In this document: in pieces, positions 57,098 to 64,000 of the stretch
Position numbering within the stretch: position 1 is the stretch's first letter
Layout: the number at the start of each line of letters is the position of its first letter
Assembly: GCA_035544955.1 (NCBI GenBank)
Contig: DASZZN010000018.1
Location: forward strand, 62,001 to 126,000
Reading direction: 5' to 3'
DNA from: Candidatus Dormiibacterota bacterium
GTDB lineage: Bacteria; Chloroflexota; Dormibacteria; CF-121
Length of the DNA stretch: 64,000 bases
Notes under the pieces: model-generated
The model's database searches: none
Told to the model about the DNA's origin: nothing
The model's input: the letters and a program-made list of their open reading frames with translations, nothing else
Program-made: the position numbers and the translations under genes

Positions 57098-58396
57098 ATG
57101 GCCATTCAGCCACCGCCTCAAGCCACCGCCCCGGAGTTCTTCCCGATCGCCCCGGCACGGACCGAAGATTCTGGACTCCCAGTGGCGCGGCTGGCCGACC
57201 TCCTCCTGAAACACATCTATTTCAAGTCGCCCATGTCGGCCAAGGACTGGGCGGCGGCATTGTGCCTGCCCTATCAAACCGTGACGCCGGCGATCCAGAG
57301 CCTCGTGGAGCAGGGCTGGGCACAGACCATCGGCCGGATGGCGGGACCGTCCCAGAGCCATGACTTCGGGGAGACGCTCGGGTACCTGATCACCGACCCG
57401 GGGCGGCTCCGCGCTCGAGACGTGCTGGCGCGCGACCACTACGTTGGTCCGGCACCGGTGCCCTTCGCGCAGTACGACGTGTCAGTCCGCGCCCAGGTCA
57501 GCCAGGCTGACGTGACCGCGGCCTGGTTGACCCGGGCGCTGCAGCACCTCACGCTCAGCCCGGACCTGCTGGTTCAGCTCGGTCCTCCGGTCAACGCCCG
57601 AGCGCCACTATTTCTTTACGGCGCGCCGGGCAACGGGAAGACCACCATCGCCGAAGCCTGCGCCGAGCTCCTGGGTGAGCCGATCTTCATCCCCTATGCG
57701 ATCGACATCGAGGGCCAGGTGATGCGCCTTTACGACCCGCTCCACCACCAGCGCATCGTGCGGCAGATGCCGGTGAACTTCGACCCGCGCTGGGTGCTGG
57801 TCAAGCGGCCCTTCGTCAAAGCCGGCGGCGAGCTGACGACGGCGCAGCTGTCCCCCTCATTCGACCCGCTGATGCGGTACTACGAAGCGCCGATCCATCT
57901 CAAAGCCAATGGGGGCATCTTCCTGCTCGATGACTTCGGGCGCCAGGACTCATCGCCCCGCGCCTTGCTGAACCGGCTGATCGTCGCCCTCGAGCGACGC
58001 ATCGACTACCTGACGCTCGCCGGCGCCGGCATGGCGGTCGGCGCCCCGTTCGAAGCCATGGTGGTGTTCAGTACCAACCTCGAACCGGGATCACTCGTCG
58101 ACGAGGCGTTTCTCCGGCGGGTGCGCTATAAGATCCACGTCCCCGACCCGACCGCGGTCGAATTCCGGCAGATCTTCGAGCGGGCATGCAAGGAGTTCGA
58201 GATCGTCTTCAACGAGGTCGGCTACCAGTACGTGCTCGACCGGTATTACAAGCCCTTCAAGCGGCCGATGCGGGGATGTCAGCCGCGCGACATCCTCAAC
58301 CAGCTCGACGAGGTGGCGTACTTTCTGGGGCGCCCGTCGCGGCTGGAACCAGACCTTATCGACCTCGCCTGTCGCTCCTATTTCGTCCAGGCGTAG
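57098..58396 (+). CDS. AAA-type ATPase with N-terminal winged-helix-like region
   Basis: 432 residues from the ATG at 57098 (a TTG at 57059 is the alternative). An N-terminal helix-turn region (DLLLKHIYFKSPMSAKDWAAALCLPYQ) reads like a winged helix. It is followed by an AAA domain with Walker A GAPGNGKTTIAEA near 175, Walker B GGIFLLDDFGRQDSS near 272, sensor segment VVFSTNLEPGSLVDEAFLRRV and a C-terminal lid. No known family: it is not a clear RuvB, MoxR or FtsH. Context with two membrane proteins suggests a membrane-associated remodelling or transport machine. Confidence 0.75.
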   Translation: MAIQPPPQATAPEFFPIAPARTEDSGLPVARLADLLLKHIYFKSPMSAKDWAAALCLPYQTVTPAIQSLVEQGWAQTIGRMAGPSQSHDFGETLGYLITDPGRLRARDVLARDHYVGPAPVPFAQYDVSVRAQVSQADVTAAWLTRALQHLTLSPDLLVQLGPPVNARAPLFLYGAPGNGKTTIAEACAELLGEPIFIPYAIDIEGQVMRLYDPLHHQRIVRQMPVNFDPRWVLVKRPFVKAGGELTTAQLSPSFDPLMRYYEAPIHLKANGGIFLLDDFGRQDSSPRALLNRLIVALERRIDYLTLAGAGMAVGAPFEAMVVFSTNLEPGSLVDEAFLRRVRYKIHVPDPTAVEFRQIFERACKEFEIVFNEVGYQYVLDRYYKPFKRPMRGCQPRDILNQLDEVAYFLGRPSRLEPDLIDLACRSYFVQA

Positions 58397-58409
58397 CCGA
58401 TCAGACTGG

Positions 58410-58805
58410 TTAGCTGCGAATCTGGTTATAGAACTCGAGCTGCCAGCGCCACTCCTTGCGGTCGTCCGCGTTCCACCAGCTCTTGAGGATCCCGGCCTCG
58501 CCGCCCGGGAGGAGGACGACCCGGCCGATGTCCTGCTCGGTCGGCCAGCCGTCTTCGAGCGTGATGGTGGCACCGTGCCGAACGAGAAAACTCATCGGTC
58601 CGGGCTGGTGGCGCTCCAGTCCGTTGCCGCTCGCCAGCACGTTGCCGCTCGCGTCCCGAACCGTCACCTGTAACTTTGTTGGGGCCGCGTGAACCAGAAC
58701 GCGGTCGCCGGCATCTTTCTCACTGATGCGGCTGCGAGCAAAGGACAGCCCCGTCGCACCCGGTCCCGGCAACCAGAGGTCCCAGACTTCGATCCCGTCA
58801 CTCAT
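58410..58805 (-). CDS. Conserved small protein, unknown
   Basis: 131 residues, no signal or membrane segment. The middle reads DRVLVHAAPTKLQVTVRDASGNVLASG followed by SFLVRHGATITLEDGWPTEQDIGRVVLLPGGEAGILKSWWNADDRKEWRWQLEFYNQ (in parts), a beta-rich fold. The WPTEQDIGRVVLLPGGE part looks like a recurrent motif of uncharacterised proteins. TGTAAA about 8 nt before the ATG on the minus strand may be the -10. Convergent with the ATPase gene. Confidence 0.6.
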   Translation of the reverse strand: MSDGIEVWDLWLPGPGATGLSFARSRISEKDAGDRVLVHAAPTKLQVTVRDASGNVLASGNGLERHQPGPMSFLVRHGATITLEDGWPTEQDIGRVVLLPGGEAGILKSWWNADDRKEWRWQLEFYNQIRS

Positions 58806-58829
58806 GCACTGGTTTTACATCAATCCAGG

Positions 58830-59366
58830 TCAGGTCGTGGCTGTCGCGGATCGTTCATAACCCTGCGCGCGAAAAGAGCCGAGACCACCATTCATCAGGT
58901 CGGGCAGCGGCCCAGTGTCGCGAAAGCCGAGCTTCTCCGCGACTCGGCGGCTGGCGCGGTTCTCGACACCGGCCCAGAGTGTGAAGGATTCAAGGCCGAG
59001 CTCGTCAGCGCCCCAGCGGAGGATCCGCTCGCCCGCCTCGGTGGTGTAGCCGCGGCCGGAGCGATCCGACCGGATCCAGTAATGCAGCTCGGCGCTCCCG
59101 TCGGGGTTGCGATTCAAGCCCATCACGCCGAGGACGAGGTTTTCTTCCATGACGGCGAAATGGAACTCCTCACCGTCCTCCCACCAGCGCCCAGCATCGG
59201 TCGCGTAGTGCTGGTTGCCTTCCAGCGTGATGTCGGTGGCCCACGGCATCCAGGGCAACAGCTCCGCCCTCGATGCGCGGGCGGCCTGATAGAGACCCTC
59301 GGCGTGGCGGCCCTCTACGGGTTCCAGGCGCAGCCGGCGGGTGACCAACGGCGTCCTCGGTTTCAT
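58830..59366 (-). CDS. GNAT family N-acetyltransferase (RimJ/RimL-like)
   Basis: 178 residues. GNAT domain: TRRLRLEPVEGRHAEGLY at the start, HFAVMEENLVLGVMGLN, the acetyl-CoA loop YWIRSDRSGRGYTTEAGERILRWG and AGVENRASRRVAEKLGFRDTG. The RGYTTEA and ENRASRRVAEKLGF motifs are those of RimJ/RimL-like enzymes, which acetylate ribosomal proteins or small molecules. The target is unknown. It lies 24 nt upstream of the start of the preceding small gene. Confidence 0.88.
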   Translation of the reverse strand: MKPRTPLVTRRLRLEPVEGRHAEGLYQAARASRAELLPWMPWATDITLEGNQHYATDAGRWWEDGEEFHFAVMEENLVLGVMGLNRNPDGSAELHYWIRSDRSGRGYTTEAGERILRWGADELGLESFTLWAGVENRASRRVAEKLGFRDTGPLPDLMNGGLGSFRAQGYERSATATT

Positions 59367-59439
59367 GGCCTAGACGCAATGACACCCGGGATTACTCCCG
59401 GGCGCCACTGCAGGAGGCGAGGCGTTCGAGGTTAAACCG

Positions 59440-59745
59440 TTAGGTGCGGACCTGCTTGATGAGGCGGTCCTGCGCCTCGAAGATGATGTCCTGGATGTCA
59501 AGGGCGCTGGGGCCGGATTGGTCCATGCGGTAGGCGAGCTGGGGATCGACGGCTTCGACGATCTGGCGCAAGCGGGCCTGCATTTCGATCGGGACTTCCA
59601 TCATGTCGCTCTCGAGCAAGCGTTCCACCTGTTCCAGTGCCTGGTAGAGCGAGTACCGAAGCGTCCGGCGTGCCGACTCTTCGCGGCGTAGCTGGTTGAA
59701 CCATTGGTCCTGCTGGTTGATCATCCTGAGCGTGTTCCTGAGCAT
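59440..59745 (-). CDS. 101-residue helical protein of unknown function
   Basis: 101 residues, nearly all helical and polar: the N-terminal helix MLRNTLRMINQQDQWFNQLRREESARRTLRYSLYQALEQVERLLESD (in parts) and a second helix MQARLRQIVEAVDPQLAYRMDQSGPSALDIQDIIFEAQDRLIKQ. It reads like a coiled-coil or small helical bundle. No known family. It has the strongest promoter of the window (TTGACA/17/TATGAT) and a 154-nt leader with hairpins, so it is likely strongly or conditionally expressed. A GGGGGAGA purine run lies just before the ATG. Confidence 0.6.
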   Translation of the reverse strand: MLRNTLRMINQQDQWFNQLRREESARRTLRYSLYQALEQVERLLESDMMEVPIEMQARLRQIVEAVDPQLAYRMDQSGPSALDIQDIIFEAQDRLIKQVRT

Positions 59746-59867
59746 GGTCTCCCCCTAGCTCACAAACGAGCGCCGGCACACTGCGCGCCGTCCGGCGTCT
59801 GCCGCCGCCGGTAGTTCCCCTTTCACGCGTGAGCCTTGGTTCGCCTACCTCCCCCTAAATATGGGGC

Positions 59868-59896
59868 TTGACGATCCGATCCAGCACAAGATATAG
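59868..59896 (+). promoter_or_regulatory. Plus-strand promoter-like element inside the leader
   Basis: TTGACG (59868-59873), 17-nt spacer, ATATAG (59891-59896). The predicted start lies near 59903, a few bases from the minus-strand start near 59899, so the two transcripts would diverge. No plus-strand gene follows before 60153. Confidence 0.4.
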
Positions 59897-59905
59897 GTTT
59901 GCCGC

Positions 59906-59934
59906 ATCATACCGCCGCCCTGCGCCGGTGTCAA
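59906..59934 (-). promoter_or_regulatory. Consensus sigma-70 promoter of the 101-residue gene
   Basis: TTGACA (59934-59929), exactly 17-nt spacer, TATGAT (59911-59906), all on the minus strand. The -35 is perfect and the -10 differs from consensus at one base. Predicted start about 59899, 154 nt before the ATG at 59745. Confidence 0.7.
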
Positions 59935-59961
59935 GGACGGCCAACGCGCACACGGTTGCAG

Positions 59962-60140
59962 TTATCCACCAAGCCTTCCCGGTTTCTTTCCCACCCTGAC
60001 GACACTCTTCTCGACGTAGCCCGCTAACTTGATCGGGGACATAAAAATACGACCCGCGGTTTGAACCGTCCAGACGGAACATTTGTTGCGTGCCTTTTTC
60101 CACCAACTGCTAACAGAGCGTGCATAAGTCCTGTGGAAAA
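59962..60140. other. Cluster of four DnaA-box-like 9-mers
   Basis: TTATCCACC at 59962-59970 and TTTTCCACC at 60096-60104 on the plus strand; TTATGCACG at 60127-60119 and TTTTCCACA at 60140-60132 on the minus strand. The last is a full match to TTWTNCACA. The flanking genes (GNAT, MazG, ligD) are not those usually near oriC, so an origin is not established. Confidence 0.4.
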
Positions 60141-60153
60141 GTGGTGCAGGATG

Positions 60154-60474
60154 TTACGGCTGAGCTCGGCTGTTGTACTTTTCGAGCGTCGCCGACAGCG
60201 CCGACGCGAGGTCGATCCCCAGGTAATTTGCAAGCAGGATGACGATGAACAGCACATCACCAAGCTCATCGGCGATGGAGCCGTCGGCATCCTTTGCTCC
60301 ACGTGGCTTGTCGCCGAATCGGAAGTTCAGCTCGCGTCCGAGTTCGCCGACCTCCTCCGCCAGCCGCGCGTACTGCGACAGCGGCGACCAGTAGTGTCCG
60401 CGTTGTTTGATCCAGGCGTCGACGAAAGCCTGGACTTCGGGAAGGTCGGACGGAAGCTCGTGGTCGTCGGCCAC
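60154..60474 (-). CDS. MazG-like nucleotide pyrophosphohydrolase
   Basis: 106 residues. All-alpha NTP-PPase fold: the segment LSQYARLAEEVGELGRELNFRFG carries the EExxE metal site, and DGSIADELGDVLFIVILLANYLGID carries the second acidic ExxD motif. The short single domain is of the MazG/iMazG type; it hydrolyses canonical or damaged (d)NTPs to monophosphates. It is separated from ligD upstream by 3 nt, so it is likely co-transcribed with that repair gene. Confidence 0.85.
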   Translation of the reverse strand: MADDHELPSDLPEVQAFVDAWIKQRGHYWSPLSQYARLAEEVGELGRELNFRFGDKPRGAKDADGSIADELGDVLFIVILLANYLGIDLASALSATLEKYNSRAQP

Positions 60475-60477
60475 CGG

Positions 60478-63180
60478 TCAGATCGCCGGCAGACGTTGCC
60501 GCAGGGTCAGCGCGTCGTGAAAAAGATCGCCCACCTCGAGCAGCCGATCGCCGATGGTTTTGATCGTCCACTTGTCGGGGCGCAGGCGAGGATCATCGAG
60601 CTCTTTCCACGCGATCGCAGTCGACACCGGCGCGTGGATCGCCGGCCGCACCGAGTACGGACCGGCCAGCGTCTTGTTGATGACGTTCTGCGTGTAGTCG
60701 ATCCTGATCTTGCCGGTGCGACGCTTGACCTCCCAGATCTCGGTCACCTTGTCCGGCATCAGCTCCGCAATCATGTGCGCCAGCTTGGCGACGAAGTTAC
60801 GGCTTTCTTCCAGCGTGTAGCGGCGCTCGATCGGGATATAGATGTGCAGTCCGGTCTGGCCGGTGGTCTTGAGCACCGCTTTGAGCTGGAGGTGATCGAG
60901 CGCGCTTTTGAGCACTTTCGCCACAGCGATGATGTCTTTGAACGTCGCGCCCTCGGCGGGGTCCAGGTCCACCACGGACCAATCGGGGTATTCCGGTTTG
61001 TCGAACCGCGAGTACCAGGGATGCATGTCGATCACCGCGTGGTTTGCGAGCCAGGCCAGCGTTGCGACTTCCTCGATGAGGATCCAGTCTTTGAGGCTCT
61101 TCTGGTCCTGGTAGCGGAAGGTGGGAATCCAGTCGGGGGCGTAGGCCGGCTTGTCCTTGACCCAATAGCTCTTGCCGTGGATGCCGTCGGGGTGCGGGTT
61201 CATCGAGAGGGGGCGGTCTTGGTAGTGAGGGATCATGACGGGCGCCACCTGGACGTAGTAGCGGATCAGGTCGCGCTTGGTGTACTTGTCCTCCGGGAAG
61301 AGCACTTTGTCGAGGTTGGTGAGATGGACGACCCGGCCGCCGATTTCCCAATTTCCCTCTTTCGCAATGGCGTCGAGCGCTTTCAACTCGGAGGCGGTCG
61401 CCCCGCGAATCTTGGTGCCGAGCTGCCTGGCAATCTGGGCGGCCGCCCGGCTCAGCGGCGTGTCGGGGATGTCGGTCACGGTGGCCTTCCGGGGTGAGGC
61501 CACGCTGGGGCGCGCCGCCGGTGTTGATGTCTTCTTCGCGACGCGGGCGCGCTGCGTTGCGCCTTTCGCCGCGGGTCGGGCCGCAGCACCGGCGATGGCT
61601 TTGGCCCGCGATGTTTCAGGGGCCGTGTCGCCGGGCAGTTCGCGGCGGACCTCGCGCGGATCGACGTCGTCGCGCGGTCCAAGGAAGACGGGCTGCCGCA
61701 TGACGCCGTCGCGCGTCCACTCGGTGAATTTGACCTCCACGACCAACTGCGGTTTCACCCACGTCGGTTTCTCGTTGGCATGAGGCGGCGGTCCGCCGAA
61801 CGGCGGTGTCTTGACGATCAGCGGCTTCATCAGCTTGTTGAGCTCAGCGAGGGTCCGTTCGTCGAAGCCGCCCCCGACGTGGCCGGTGTAGACGAACCTG
61901 CCGTCCTCGTAGACGCCGACCAGGAGAGCACCGAAATGCTTGCGGCTGTTCCGCGGTGCGGTGAAGCCGCCGATGACGACTTCTTGCTGAAGGATGGCCT
62001 TGATCTTCCGCCAGGCACCGCTGCGTGCGCCCGGCTGGTAGGGGCTGTCACGCCGCTTGGCTACGATGCCCTCCAGGTGATTCTCCTTGGCGGCCTTGAA
62101 GAAGGCCGTGCCCTCACCGATCACATGCTCGGAAAACTTGAGGAGCGACGTATCACGCATCACGTTCCGCAGCAGCCGCTTGCGGTCCTCGAGCGGCACC
62201 TTGAAGAGCCGCTGGCCGTCCAGGTAGACGATGTCGAAGACAACGTACTGCATCGGGTGCTCTTCAGTCCCGCGGTTCTGCAGCAGCTGGAAGGACGGCC
62301 GGCCTTCGTCGTCCAGGGCGACGATCTCGCCGTCGAGAATCGCCTGGCGGGCGCTGACGAGTCCGGCGACGGCCTGCAGCTGCGGATACTCATCGTCGAC
62401 CCATCGGCCGGCACGGGTTTGTAAGCGGACCTTGCCCCCGTCGATGAAGCTGATCAGGCGGATCCCGTCCCACTTGACTTCGAACAGCCAGTGCTCGTCA
62501 TCGAAAGCCTTCTCGAAGAGCTCCGCCTTCATCGGGTCCAGGCTTTTCGGCATCGGGCCCTTTTCCGCGTTCGCGAGGTTGATCAGGCCGCCTTCGCCTT
62601 CGGCGCGGCGGCTCGACCAGACCGCGTCCTTCCCTTGCTCGACTTCTTCCTTTGTCCGCCCTGTCTTCACCGACGTGTCGAATTTCTCGATGTCGAAGCC
62701 CGGATCGGCGCATTCGTCCTTCTTCTTGATCAGGAGCCAGTCCTTTTCCGATCGGGTCCGGACCAGCGCGTAGCGGCCGCAAAGGCGCACGCCGCTGAGG
62801 CGGAACTTCACTTCGCCCCGCCGCAGCGATTCAGCCGGGGTGGACTCTTCCAGCTCGAAGGTGCCCCAGTCCCAGATCATCACGGTGCCCCCGCCGTACT
62901 CACCCTTGGGAATGGTGCCCTCGAAGTCGTAGTAGCTGACCGGGTGGTCTTCCACGTGGGCCGCCAGGCGCTTCTCGACCGGGTTCAGGGTCGGGCCTTT
63001 GGGAATGGCCCAACTGACCAGCACCCCATCCATCTCCAGCCGGAAGTCGTAATGAAGTCGCGTCGCCCAGTGCTTCTGGACGACGAAGCGGTTCTGCCCG
63101 CTGGGCTCCGGGGTGCCCTTGGGCTCGGGCGTCTTGCTGAAATCGCGTTTTCGCTGGTACTCGGCGAGCGAACGCGGCAT
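60478..63180 (-). CDS. ligD: ATP-dependent DNA ligase D (PE-LIG-POL)
   Basis: 900 residues from the ATG at 63180; the upstream frame is shadow of the divergent gene. Domain order: 3'-phosphoesterase (about 25-165: RLHYDFRLEMDGVLVSWAIPKGP, DHPVSYYDFEGTIPKGEYGGG), ligase (about 215-520: nucleotidyl lysine in EVKWDGIR near 236, LDGEIVALD, LEGIVAKRRDSPYQPG, EVKFTEWT) and polymerase/primase (about 605-890: SMNPHPDGIHGK, SVVDLDPAEGATF). It repairs double-strand breaks by NHEJ together with Ku; no Ku gene is in this window. CAAACT lies 7 nt before the ATG. MazG follows after 3 nt. Confidence 0.95.
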   Translation of the reverse strand: MPRSLAEYQRKRDFSKTPEPKGTPEPSGQNRFVVQKHWATRLHYDFRLEMDGVLVSWAIPKGPTLNPVEKRLAAHVEDHPVSYYDFEGTIPKGEYGGGTVMIWDWGTFELEESTPAESLRRGEVKFRLSGVRLCGRYALVRTRSEKDWLLIKKKDECADPGFDIEKFDTSVKTGRTKEEVEQGKDAVWSSRRAEGEGGLINLANAEKGPMPKSLDPMKAELFEKAFDDEHWLFEVKWDGIRLISFIDGGKVRLQTRAGRWVDDEYPQLQAVAGLVSARQAILDGEIVALDDEGRPSFQLLQNRGTEEHPMQYVVFDIVYLDGQRLFKVPLEDRKRLLRNVMRDTSLLKFSEHVIGEGTAFFKAAKENHLEGIVAKRRDSPYQPGARSGAWRKIKAILQQEVVIGGFTAPRNSRKHFGALLVGVYEDGRFVYTGHVGGGFDERTLAELNKLMKPLIVKTPPFGGPPPHANEKPTWVKPQLVVEVKFTEWTRDGVMRQPVFLGPRDDVDPREVRRELPGDTAPETSRAKAIAGAAARPAAKGATQRARVAKKTSTPAARPSVASPRKATVTDIPDTPLSRAAAQIARQLGTKIRGATASELKALDAIAKEGNWEIGGRVVHLTNLDKVLFPEDKYTKRDLIRYYVQVAPVMIPHYQDRPLSMNPHPDGIHGKSYWVKDKPAYAPDWIPTFRYQDQKSLKDWILIEEVATLAWLANHAVIDMHPWYSRFDKPEYPDWSVVDLDPAEGATFKDIIAVAKVLKSALDHLQLKAVLKTTGQTGLHIYIPIERRYTLEESRNFVAKLAHMIAELMPDKVTEIWEVKRRTGKIRIDYTQNVINKTLAGPYSVRPAIHAPVSTAIAWKELDDPRLRPDKWTIKTIGDRLLEVGDLFHDALTLRQRLPAI

Positions 63181-63194
63181 CGAATTCAGTTTGA

Positions 63195-63201
63195 CAGAAT
63201 G
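63195..63201. promoter_or_regulatory. Mirrored -10 element between ligD and the M20 gene
   Basis: CAGAAT at 63195-63200 on the plus strand ends 7 nt before the ATG at 63208. The minus strand reads CATTCT over the overlapping bases (63201-63196), 15 nt before the ligD ATG. Confidence 0.4.
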
Positions 63202-63207
63202 CTTTCG

Positions 63208-64000
63208 ATGGCCTCGAAGCCGCCGCCCGCTGTGCGTGAAGTTGACGCCGCCACCACGCAGCACCTCATCACCCATCGACGCGACCTGCACGCCTCTCCC
63301 GAGCTGAGCTTCAAGGAGGATGAGACGGCGCACTACATCGCTGAGCGGCTGGAGGCGCTCGGGGTCGACAAGCTGACGCGGGGGGTCGGCGGCACGGGCG
63401 TCGTAGCCGAGATCCATGGGGAGCGGCCGGGGCGCTCGGTGTTGGTCCGGGCCGACATGGATGGCCTGCCGCTGACGGAAACGGTGGATGTGCCCTTCCG
63501 CTCGAGGCACGTTGGGGTGATGCATGCCTGCGGCCACGACGTCCACATGTCGATCGCGTTGGAGCTCGCCCGCTGGCTCGCGGATCGGCGGCATGAGCTA
63601 CCAGGGATGGTTCGTTTCGCGTTCCAGCCGGCCGAGGAGCAGGCAGGCGGCGCCAAGCCGATGATTGACGCGGGGGTCCTTAACGGCATCGACCGCGTGG
63701 TCGGTCTGCACGTGTGGTCAGGGCTGCCGACCGGTCAGGTCGCGGTGCCTCGCGGCATCGTGATGGCGAGCGCGGATATGTTCACGCTGACCATTCGCGG
63801 ACGAGGCGGTCACGGGGCCCAGCCCCATCTGACGATCGATGCGGTCGTCATCGCCGCGGAGGTGGTAGTGGCATTGCAGACGCTCGTGAGCCGAGAGACG
63901 CCTCCGCTGGCCCCCGCCGTGATCACCCTCGGCAGTATCCACGGCGGAACCGCCGCTAACATCGTAGCGGGTGAGGTCGTGATGCAGGGTACATTGCGCA
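63208..64000 (+). CDS. M20 family amidohydrolase (hippurate/N-acyl amino acid hydrolase type), 5' part
   Basis: 264 codons from the ATG at 63208 run open to the window end, so the stop lies beyond. Metal-site motifs: RADMDGLPLTET near residue 80, VMHACGHDVHMSIALE near 105 (Cys-Gly-His), FQPAEEQAGGAKPMIDAGVL with catalytic Glu near 140, GLHVWSGLPTGQVAV, and the dimerisation domain beginning RGRGGHGAQPHLTIDAVVIAAEVV. The class includes aminobenzoyl-glutamate, hippurate and N-acyl amino acid hydrolases. The CAGAAT -10 lies 7 nt upstream. It is divergent from ligD. Confidence 0.85.
   Translation, partial: MASKPPPAVREVDAATTQHLITHRRDLHASPELSFKEDETAHYIAERLEALGVDKLTRGVGGTGVVAEIHGERPGRSVLVRADMDGLPLTETVDVPFRSRHVGVMHACGHDVHMSIALELARWLADRRHELPGMVRFAFQPAEEQAGGAKPMIDAGVLNGIDRVVGLHVWSGLPTGQVAVPRGIVMASADMFTLTIRGRGGHGAQPHLTIDAVVIAAEVVVALQTLVSRETPPLAPAVITLGSIHGGTAANIVAGEVVMQGTLR

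Larger units (their letters stand above)
59746..60153. other. 408-nt non-coding intergenic region
   Basis: No convincing gene. It holds the leader and consensus promoter of the 101-residue gene (minus), a second promoter-like pair on the plus strand, and four DnaA-box-like 9-mers between 59962 and 60140. Codons are broken in all frames and the frames that are open are shadows. Confidence 0.7.

Noticed and set aside
59746-60153. Chromosomal origin of replication
   Set aside because: DnaA-like boxes are present but no dnaA, dnaN, parAB or rpmH nearby, no AT-rich unwinding stretch, and flanking genes do not diverge. Kept only as a finding.
60061-61497. Long plus-strand open frame (478 codons) opposite ligD and MazG
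   Set aside because: It is antisense to clear LigD and MazG domains; its translation is Arg/Val/Asp-rich shadow with no motif.
63208-63594. ligD N-terminal extension to 63594
   Set aside because: The M20 amidohydrolase occupies the opposite strand with clear motifs; LigD phosphoesterase domains start near the ATG at 63180.

Overview
This 64 kb window is GC-rich, gene-dense bacterial chromosome. It shows no rRNA, tRNA, CRISPR array, insertion sequence or prophage. Genes run in short overlapping operons with ATGA, GTGA, TTGA and TAATG junctions. Many first-in-operon genes carry a TANNNT-like -10 box only 6-9 nt before the start codon, which implies leaderless mRNAs. A Mca/MshB-like PIG-L enzyme, an F420-type luciferase-like oxidoreductase, a full tryptophan-kynurenine set, a PE-LIG-POL LigD and the leaderless style all fit a soil organism of the Chloroflexota / 'Ca. 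Dormibacterota' / actinobacterial kind. That placement is inference from gene content, not a measured taxonomy.

Layout. 0-5.5 kb: the 5' end of a fumarase-like gene, MOSC protein, amidohydrolase, Tim44-like zinc-ribbon protein, cupin/MFS divergent pair, an orphan Imm32-like gene of lower GC, PIG-L deacetylase and a small membrane protein. 5.5-8 kb: a 19-residue lysine-rich microprotein with an ideal ribosome binding site and its own terminator, an MBL-fold exonuclease, a zinc-ribbon protein and a radical SAM protein. 8-14 kb: etfBA, a second PIG-L enzyme and a sirtuin in one coupled operon, then two divergent PLP aminotransferases. 14.2-19.1 kb: a complete branched-chain amino acid/amide-type ABC importer. 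19.1-24.8 kb: bicupin, then a five-gene catabolic operon (aldo/keto reductase, ornithine cyclodeaminase-like, threonine dehydratase-like, SDR, acyl-CoA dehydrogenase). 24.8-29.6 kb: lipoprotein, a triple-CHRD secreted protein, DUF5655, RidA and enoyl-CoA hydratase. 29.7-32.6 kb: luciferase-like oxidoreductase and an anthraniloyl/salicylyl-CoA monooxygenase-reductase homologue that ends early.

33.2-46.1 kb is dominated by purine catabolism. An adenine deaminase faces a 13-gene minus-strand run that holds three xanthine dehydrogenase subunits, 8-oxoguanine deaminase, uricase, HIU hydrolase, OHCU decarboxylase, DUF3830, a hydantoinase/allantoinase and an allantoate-type amidohydrolase. At the promoter end of that run sit a haloalkane dehalogenase-like hydrolase, a 67-residue unknown and a PaaK-family CoA ligase. 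46.2-51.8 kb adds tryptophan 2,3-dioxygenase, kynureninase, a formamidase-like cyclase, an Eis-like acetyltransferase and a split ThDP decarboxylase. 51.8-54.4 kb is a transsulfuration pair. 54.4-58.4 kb holds a tiny membrane protein, ispH, two membrane proteins and an unassigned AAA ATPase. 58.4-64 kb holds small unknowns, GNAT, MazG, ligD and the 5' part of an M20 amidohydrolase.

The genes suggest a scavenging lifestyle on purines, amino acids and aromatics: nucleobases to urate to allantoin-type ureides, tryptophan to anthranilate and possibly anthraniloyl-CoA, and acyl-CoA oxidation feeding ETF. The least explained parts are the 19-residue peptide, the 0.4 kb intergenic region at 59.75-60.15 kb (consensus promoter, structured leader, DnaA-box-like cluster), the mirrored divergent -10 elements, and the ATPase/membrane-protein group at 55.5-58.4 kb.
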